DNA of 25,308 nucleotides from an uncultured bacterium. Its GTDB lineage: Bacteria > CSSED10-310 > CALFER01. The DNA is taken from assembly GCA_937951895.1 (NCBI GenBank), contig CALFER010000016.1:1-25308 (forward strand), read 5' to 3'. The notes beneath the pieces were generated by a model. It was given only the letters and a program-made list of their open reading frames with translations. It searched no databases and had not been told where the DNA came from. Position 1 is the first letter of the stretch. Each line of letters opens with the position of its first letter. Positions 20,297-25,308 of the stretch are shown piece by piece. Made by a program: the position numbers and the translations under genes.

Positions 20297-23221
20297 ATGA
20301 GATTCAGTATATTGTATGCAAGCAATATTATCTGTGCTTTTCTGCTCATTATAAGTTCTGCATGTCTGACTGGTAATAGTAAAGCTCAAACGCCGACTGA
20401 AACACCGACGGATACACCTGCCGAAACGCCTACCGAAACACCGACTGCGACGCCAACGGATACACCAACTTTTACTCCAACCCGCCCTCCTGTCTTTCAG
20501 ACACCGGTGACTCCAGTGCCCGGCTATCTTCAATGGCCTCGTTCAGATGCATTACCGAATGCCGGTCTTGTGAATTCAACTTTTGGAGAGTTCAGATCAG
20601 AACACTTTCATAGTGGTATTGATATCCCGGGAGGGGAAGAACAGTATGCGCTGGCTTGTGTAGATGGAGTAATTCTATTTCGAGAGAATCAAGGGTCTGC
20701 TGGCAATGTAGTAGGCATCCTTGATTCGAATGGTTATTTGACTATCTACCTCCATCTGAGTGGGACTAGTTTCTATACTGAATTTCCTCCGAAGGATACA
20801 TTTGTATCAGCAGGCACACCGATCGCAAGAGTTGGGAATACAGGTGTTAGTTATGGTCCGCATCTGCATCTCGACATAAGAAACGTATTACCGACCCCAG
20901 ATCCGGGATATAAAGAAAAAGCCGATTCATACAACCCTCTCTCTTGGCTTAGCCCTCCTTGGACGCCAATGCCAACATCTGGGAACCGACCGCCCTATCT
21001 GCGTAACTTGTATGTTGTCCCAGAGGGTTCCGGGAGTGGAATCTGGGTGAAGACGCCAGCCCCATATATGACACCATTACCTGAGCCGAACAAAAGCATT
21101 CAGATTCCTCTACCTTTCCAGACGACACCGACGCCCAAGGTCTTTCACGCCAGAGGTCGACTGCAATTCATGTTGGATGCATACGACAAGATCAATGATC
21201 CGGGAAGTACATGTGGCGTCTATGATATCGGATACAAAGTTTCGGGAGAAAATGACTGGAAATACAGGATTCAATTTGATGAAATACCAAGAGAATTCAT
21301 CAGCAAGGAAGAACTGGTCTTTCAAAAGGGACCGCCTGCAGCTTCGCATATCGGTAAACCGGCGACGAAACACATCTATCGACTTTTCATGCCGTATTCG
21401 GAAACGCCGACTCCGACCCCGCCGATGGTCATCGAAGCGGAACCGACAAACAAGGGAGTATTCAACACACTCGACTATCCGAATGGAACCCCTGTCGTTT
21501 TAAGGTTCGAAGTAAAGGCCAAAGCGATTCCAGGATTTCCTGATCCAACACCAAAATTCGAAGAAATATCCATTATTCCTTCAAATCCGGATCTTTGGGT
21601 CGATTGTGATCTCGGGAATGATTCCATGAATGATTGCTCAGATCCTCTCAATCCTTGCAGGACAATCACGCACGCGCTTGATTCTGCAATTCCCGGAGAT
21701 GTGATCTTCGTAGCTCCAGGATTTTGTCAAGATACAGATGGGGAGGTTTTCCCTTTGAATCTCAAGGAGGGAGTTACGATTGAAGGCAGTGGTTATTCCT
21801 ATCCATCGAATGGAGGGACCGTTGTACAAAGCATCGAAAGCAATCCATATCTATTCAAATGTGAAGAGCTAATCGATCCTCCAGTTATCAAAGCGCTCTG
21901 GATTGTGAGTGGATATTCTGGAGTATTTATCAAGTATGCGAGCCCGGTCATTCGCGACTGCCAGATCTCTGCTCATATCGATGCAGGTATCCGATGCGAT
22001 GTGCTGGCGCACCCTGAAATTATAAATTGCTTGATTCGGAATAATGGCGGCGCAGGGATATCAATTATCAACACGGAAATTGAGAATGGAGTGACGATCG
22101 AAAACTGCACGATCACCCAAAACCAAGATGGGATCGCGTGCCTTCCCCATGCATCCGCACTGATTCGAAACAACATCGTAACCAACAACGGAGGGTACGG
22201 GTTGTTCATCAATTCTCATTCTGAAGCAGATCTTGTGGAGTATTCTGATTTCTGGAACAACTCATCCGGTAATTGGAATCTATCTCCGCTCGTCGGGGTG
22301 GGAGTTATCTATGAAAACCCTCAGTTTGTTTCGGGCACATATGGATCGTATTACTTGAATCATGACAGCCCAGTCAGTCCATGTATCGATTCGGGTAGCA
22401 CAACAGCCGCTTCGGCGGGACAGGAAGATAAAACAACCAGTATCCTAGGTTGGCTTGATGATGATCGTGTGGACATGGGATTTCACCATAAGGTGATCCT
22501 CCCAACAGATACACCAACTCCGACTGAAGTGCCCAGTGAAACGCCTTCACCCACACCGTCGGGACCGACATCCACACCGACGACGGGTCCAACACAAACG
22601 CCTTATCCGACAGATACACCATTTCCGACTGCAGTCGCGGTCGATATCTTCAATGAGGGATTTGAAGACGGGTTTGACGGATGGCAGAGGGATGGATTAT
22701 GGCGTCCGGCATCAACAAATCCTGCTTCACCTTACTACACAAGTTACGCGGAAGTCGTAGAGGGTGACGTTTCATTCTGGTATGGTCAGAATGCCAGTGG
22801 TGATTATAATACTGGTGATACGAATTCCGGATCGCTGACCTCTCCTGTAATTGCAATTGGTGACCATTCGATACTGATGTTTAGTAGTTGGGAACAGACC
22901 GAAGGCACGAGCGCGGGTCTTGATACGCGGAAGGTTTTTATCAGTATCGACTATGGAGAAACCTGGACTCCGATCTGGGCGTCGACTCAAAACGCATCAT
23001 CATATCGCGATGTGGTGATTGATTTAGGCGGGTACGAAGGTCTGCCAGTTCAGATTCGATTCGAGTTCGACACAGTGGATAGTCTTTACAATGATTACCG
23101 CGGTTGGTTCATTGACAATATATCGATAGGAATCGGGCCAGTTCCGAGCACGACAGTTATGGGGATGATCGTGATGCTGGTTGCGATGAGCCTAGGTATG
23201 ACAGTTTTAAGGAGGAAATGA
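20297..23221 (+). CDS. Modular surface protein: M23 peptidase, beta-helix, C-terminal anchor
   Basis: 974 aa. Signal peptide 1-30 (an ISSAC stretch at 19-23 is a weak lipobox). Thr-Pro repeats 31-75 (TPTETPTDTPAETPTETP). M23/LytM peptidase about 80-215 with H105 and D109 (EHFHSGID), H153 (YLHL), and H189 and H191 (GPHLHLD): a complete zinc and catalytic set. A 220-aa beta-rich part follows. Next come WVDCDLGNDSMNDCSDPLNP and a beta-helix (about 435-735) ending in SPCIDSG. A second Thr-Pro linker is followed by a jelly-roll-like domain (EGFEDGFDGWQRDGLW to GWFIDNISIGIG). It ends with a membrane helix and basic tail (VMGMIVMLVAMSLGMTVLRRK region), like exosortase-type sorting signals. Likely a cell-wall-cleaving or wall-binding surface protein. 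AAAGGGAA precedes the ATG. Confidence 0.88.
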   Translation: MRFSILYASNIICAFLLIISSACLTGNSKAQTPTETPTDTPAETPTETPTATPTDTPTFTPTRPPVFQTPVTPVPGYLQWPRSDALPNAGLVNSTFGEFRSEHFHSGIDIPGGEEQYALACVDGVILFRENQGSAGNVVGILDSNGYLTIYLHLSGTSFYTEFPPKDTFVSAGTPIARVGNTGVSYGPHLHLDIRNVLPTPDPGYKEKADSYNPLSWLSPPWTPMPTSGNRPPYLRNLYVVPEGSGSGIWVKTPAPYMTPLPEPNKSIQIPLPFQTTPTPKVFHARGRLQFMLDAYDKINDPGSTCGVYDIGYKVSGENDWKYRIQFDEIPREFISKEELVFQKGPPAASHIGKPATKHIYRLFMPYSETPTPTPPMVIEAEPTNKGVFNTLDYPNGTPVVLRFEVKAKAIPGFPDPTPKFEEISIIPSNPDLWVDCDLGNDSMNDCSDPLNPCRTITHALDSAIPGDVIFVAPGFCQDTDGEVFPLNLKEGVTIEGSGYSYPSNGGTVVQSIESNPYLFKCEELIDPPVIKALWIVSGYSGVFIKYASPVIRDCQISAHIDAGIRCDVLAHPEIINCLIRNNGGAGISIINTEIENGVTIENCTITQNQDGIACLPHASALIRNNIVTNNGGYGLFINSHSEADLVEYSDFWNNSSGNWNLSPLVGVGVIYENPQFVSGTYGSYYLNHDSPVSPCIDSGSTTAASAGQEDKTTSILGWLDDDRVDMGFHHKVILPTDTPTPTEVPSETPSPTPSGPTSTPTTGPTQTPYPTDTPFPTAVAVDIFNEGFEDGFDGWQRDGLWRPASTNPASPYYTSYAEVVEGDVSFWYGQNASGDYNTGDTNSGSLTSPVIAIGDHSILMFSSWEQTEGTSAGLDTRKVFISIDYGETWTPIWASTQNASSYRDVVIDLGGYEGLPVQIRFEFDTVDSLYNDYRGWFIDNISIGIGPVPSTTVMGMIVMLVAMSLGMTVLRRK

Positions 23222-23238
23222 AACATCGGAGTCAGAGA

Positions 23239-23269
23239 GTTAACCACTTCCACCGTTGGAGTGGCTAAC
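23239..23269. terminator. Hairpin after the M23 gene
   Basis: GTTAaCCACT and AGTGGcTAAC arms with an inner CCA/TGG form a long imperfect stem just after the M23 stop. It lacks a T-run on either side, so termination is uncertain. The remainder of 23222-23414 shows no gene. Confidence 0.45.
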
Positions 23270-23414
23270 AAACGCATTCACCACGACCCGCCTTTGCGTT
23301 CAAGAAAATCCATGATTCTGGGATTCACATCGCTATGTCAGAGGGGTGATGGGCCCGTTTTGTAATATAAAGCTTGATACACTTCAAGGAATAGTATCGA
23401 GAGTTGAACCGATT

Positions 23415-23939
23415 TTAGTCAGAAAATCTTCTGATCGCTATGTGATCCCACATCGAATCGGGACTCGCCGCCTCCGGAGGAGTCCCGAACTCGTATCCGA
23501 TCACTTTGAAGTAAGACCACGCTGCGACCCATGAGCAGATCGGATAGCGATCCATCCGGCACAGCCGTCTGAAAACGAACCGATCGCCGAGTATCCAGTC
23601 GCCGAGATGGGCGAGGATCTTGGCATATCCGTATCGACGACCGATGTAGGACATGGCGGTCTGAGCGATCGCAAGGCGCTGGTCGTCGGTGATGCCCTCG
23701 AGACGGTAAACCGCGAAGGCCTCGAACGGATTGAACGGTCGTTTGATGGTCGTGTGGAGAGACTCGATCAAGTCGCCATCTGGCGCGATGATCCCGACAT
23801 GGTTCACTTCCGACCTGGACTCACCGATCGCCCTGGTGAAGATCCGGATCGCTTTCGGAAGGAATCCGGACCCGCGGAAGAAGACCAGGTCAGCGGGTAA
23901 ATAGGGACCGCTCCCAGGCTCGACGACGCGCCAGGCCAT
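23415..23939 (-). CDS. Permuted NlpC/P60 (YiiX-like) amidase/peptidase
   Basis: 174 aa from the ATG at 23939 (GGAAAG upstream; an ATG at 23960 is possible). PADLVFFRG (15-23), then NHVGII with His47 and IESL with Glu59, and finally YPICSWVAAWSY with Cys135. The His-before-Cys order is that of circularly permuted NlpC/P60 (YiiX/YebB-like) papain-fold enzymes, which hydrolyse amide or thioester bonds of peptidoglycan peptides or lipids. It overlaps the 3' end of the endolysin gene by 50 nt, so it belongs to the lysis-type block. It could be a second lytic enzyme or a virion-associated hydrolase. Confidence 0.75.
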   Translation of the reverse strand: MAWRVVEPGSGPYLPADLVFFRGSGFLPKAIRIFTRAIGESRSEVNHVGIIAPDGDLIESLHTTIKRPFNPFEAFAVYRLEGITDDQRLAIAQTAMSYIGRRYGYAKILAHLGDWILGDRFVFRRLCRMDRYPICSWVAAWSYFKVIGYEFGTPPEAASPDSMWDHIAIRRFSD

Positions 23940-24312
23940 CGAGTTTCTTTCCGGAGGCATAGACCCACCTTTCGAACTGTAAAGCCGCCTCTGCGAATCG
24001 TCGCTCGTTGACGAGGCGGAATAGGGTGGACTCCCGGGCTTGTCCGATCCCTAGATTGAACACGAAATCGATCAGCGCGAGTTTCTGGCCTTCCGACAGT
24101 GGCACATGGATCTCCCGGTGCATCTGCAGCGCTGCCTCGGCCAGATCCCGATCGAGAAGGACTTCGGCTTTCTCGAGGGAGATCCGGTCGAATTCCTCAT
24201 CCTCCCGAATCCGGTGACCATATCCGATTGTCGCGTGTCCGCCCGGGCAGATATAAGGAGTCGGGAGAAACCCCTCGAACTCCTTCACTCTGTCTCTGAA
24301 TGCTGCGTTCAT
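23890..24312 (-). CDS. Phage endolysin, GH24 lysozyme
   Basis: 140 aa from the ATG at 24312 (AGGTGG upstream). Residues 9-33 carry the T4-type signature VKEFEGF ... CPGGHATIGYGHR with catalytic Glu13, Cys22 and Thr28. The Glu-8aa-Cys-5aa-Thr spacing is the variant with Cys in place of the T4 Asp20. The C-terminal helices (ALIDFVFNLGIGQARESTLF, LDGLARRRAWERSLF) complete the fold. It cleaves peptidoglycan glycan strands. There is no N-terminal membrane or signal segment, so it should need a holin, and none is recognisable in this window. It is flanked by a terminator upstream and the NlpC/P60-like gene downstream. Confidence 0.93.
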   Translation of the reverse strand: MNAAFRDRVKEFEGFLPTPYICPGGHATIGYGHRIREDEEFDRISLEKAEVLLDRDLAEAALQMHREIHVPLSEGQKLALIDFVFNLGIGQARESTLFRLVNERRFAEAALQFERWVYASGKKLDGLARRRAWERSLFTR

Positions 24313-24322
24313 ACCCACCTAC

Positions 24323-24347
24323 AAAAAGCGCCGAGTTGCCCCGGCGC
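24323..24347 (-). terminator. Terminator after the lipoprotein gene
   Basis: On the minus strand GCGCCG/CGGCGC with an 8-nt loop is followed by TTTTT. It lies about 20 nt after the lipoprotein stop and just before the endolysin ribosome-binding site, so endolysin expression may depend on read-through or antitermination. Confidence 0.85.
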
Positions 24348-24369
24348 GTTTCTCTCTGTCAGTTGATGA

Positions 24370-25251
24370 TTACTTGCACAATCGGGCTTCTGCTTTCGAC
24401 GGCCAACCGATCGTTTCGCAGGCCTCGTCCTCACCGAGCTGCGGGACTTTACCCGCCGGGAACTTCCAGTCAAGATGCTGCGAATCCCCGGTTGTGAGGC
24501 AAGTGACCTCGATGGCTCCCGAATAGTCGATCAAGAACTGCGCAGATTCCCCGACCAGTTTGTGAGCATCAAAGATGTACCACTCCATGACCTGGTGGTC
24601 TCCATCCCATGCCTCGATTCGCCAAGCCGGAAACCATGGATTGCCATTCTTCGGTTCGACATATCGATGGTAGACACCGATTCGCTGATCGCCTGCAGAT
24701 GCGCAGAATAGAAGTTGCTTATTCAGTTCATCTCTGTTTTCAAGCGTCATGATGGGTATCTTCGAGACGCACACCTTCATGCTTTTTTCGGGTGTCGGTT
24801 CCGGAGTGGGCTTTGGTCCAGGAGGCGTCGGCTGAGGTGGTGTCGGTCGAGGTTTGACCGGGCCCATCGTTGGTTTTGGAGTCGGTTTCTCCGGTGTTTT
24901 TTCAGTCGGCTTCGTTGGCTCCTCGATGCCCGTGTTAGGCGTTGGAGTCGGCGCTGCCGGCGTCGTTTCGATCACGGAGTATGATTTCGATTCTCCGGAT
25001 CCGGACGATACGCTCACCTCGGGAATGTTGTCGAGGTCGCTCTTGATCGACACGTCCACTTCGGTCTTGTACTGTTTCGCCTCGCCCCCGGTCTGAACAA
25101 GGTCGTTGACCTTCATGTCGCCCAGATCCGGTAATGACAGCTTCCCTCCCGCACACCCGCTGAGAGCCAGCACTGCGATGCAGAACAGTGCCACCAGGAG
25201 CACGCTCACCGCGGCGAGTCGCATCGGACTACCCAATATCTTTGAGATCAT
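24370..25251 (-). CDS. Outer-surface lipoprotein with Thr/Pro-rich linker
   Basis: 293 aa from the ATG at 25251 (AGGAGGG upstream). Residues about 10-33 form a lipoprotein signal with lipobox LSGC, so Cys33 would be acylated. A short domain (34-95) is followed by a Pro/Thr/Lys-rich spacer (about 98-155, APTPTPNTGIEEPTKPTEK). A C-terminal domain of about 135 aa begins MKVCVSKIPI and has several Cys and Trp (NPWFPAWRIEAWDGDHQVM). I do not recognise the C-terminal domain. Placed directly before the endolysin, it could be a lysis-related (spanin-like) or superinfection-exclusion lipoprotein, although it is larger than typical spanins. The spacer resembles those of the secreted proteins in this window. 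Confidence 0.75.
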   Translation of the reverse strand: MISKILGSPMRLAAVSVLLVALFCIAVLALSGCAGGKLSLPDLGDMKVNDLVQTGGEAKQYKTEVDVSIKSDLDNIPEVSVSSGSGESKSYSVIETTPAAPTPTPNTGIEEPTKPTEKTPEKPTPKPTMGPVKPRPTPPQPTPPGPKPTPEPTPEKSMKVCVSKIPIMTLENRDELNKQLLFCASAGDQRIGVYHRYVEPKNGNPWFPAWRIEAWDGDHQVMEWYIFDAHKLVGESAQFLIDYSGAIEVTCLTTGDSQHLDWKFPAGKVPQLGEDEACETIGWPSKAEARLCK

Positions 25252-25308
25252 GTTTCCCTCCTGTTTTTCGACAGAACGTTGATAAAACTCTCACCGAACA
25301 GCCACCCA

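Noticed and set aside
20380..20510. Tandem repeat of ACACCGACGG-like units
   Set aside because: These are codons of a Thr-Pro-rich linker in the M23 protein, not a CRISPR or non-coding satellite.
24780..24960. Repetitive GGTTTT/GGCG stretch
   Set aside because: Encodes the Pro/Thr/Lys-rich spacer of the lipoprotein on the minus strand; not an independent repeat.
1..25308. tRNA, rRNA, integrase, transposase, CRISPR or att site
   Set aside because: Looked for and not recognised; short inverted repeats present are better explained as terminators or operators.

Overview
The window looks like a temperate phage (prophage or phage genome) from an uncultured, probably diderm bacterium. Phage hallmarks: a leftward recombination module (SbcD-like nuclease, probable annealing protein, HNH nuclease), a divergent pair of XRE regulators separated by repeated 18-bp palindromes, an ImmA-like gene behind the repressor, and a leftward lysis-type block (GH24 endolysin, permuted NlpC/P60-like enzyme, lipoprotein) at the right edge. 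Thr-Pro-rich linkers, secreted beta-helix proteins with a conserved SPC(V/I)DSG ending and a C-terminal membrane anchor with basic tail resemble proteins of poorly cultured candidate phyla. I cannot name the host from the sequence.

Layout. (1) 1-4563, minus: a leftward early operon of ten genes, many joined by 4-nt ATGA/GTGA overlaps, from a 71-aa Cro-like regulator down to an SbcD-like gene cut by the window edge. It includes a 32-aa gene (4253-4351). (2) 4591-4697: immunity control region with two sigma70-type promoters and three to four operators. (3) 4713-12239, plus: repressor, ImmA-like protein, secreted beta-helix protein, stand-alone HsdR-N-like nuclease, membrane protein, methyltransferase fused to an Mrr-like nuclease, membrane coiled-coil protein and HEPN-like protein. 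Gaps are 0-46 nt or genes overlap, so cargo and repressor may share one lysogenic transcript.

(4) 12252-17382, minus: a Panacea (DUF4065) antitoxin with a RelE/ParE-like toxin, small genes, a degenerate receiver protein, a secreted matrixin with a membrane-anchored partner, two small HTH proteins and several short genes with clear promoters and terminators. (5) 17751-18512, plus: a four-helix membrane protein resembling TRADD-N-associated 2TM proteins. (6) 19129-23221, plus: a secreted propeller-like protein and a 974-aa modular M23 peptidase/beta-helix/C-terminal anchor protein. (7) 23415-25251, minus: lysis-type genes.

Interpretation: region 5.8-23.2 kb is a large cargo segment between immunity and lysis genes. 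It combines putative anti-phage functions (nuclease, methyltransferase-nuclease fusion, HEPN, toxin-antitoxin, 2TM protein) with secreted surface proteins, consistent with lysogenic conversion. No rRNA, tRNA, CRISPR array, integrase, transposase or attachment site was recognised.
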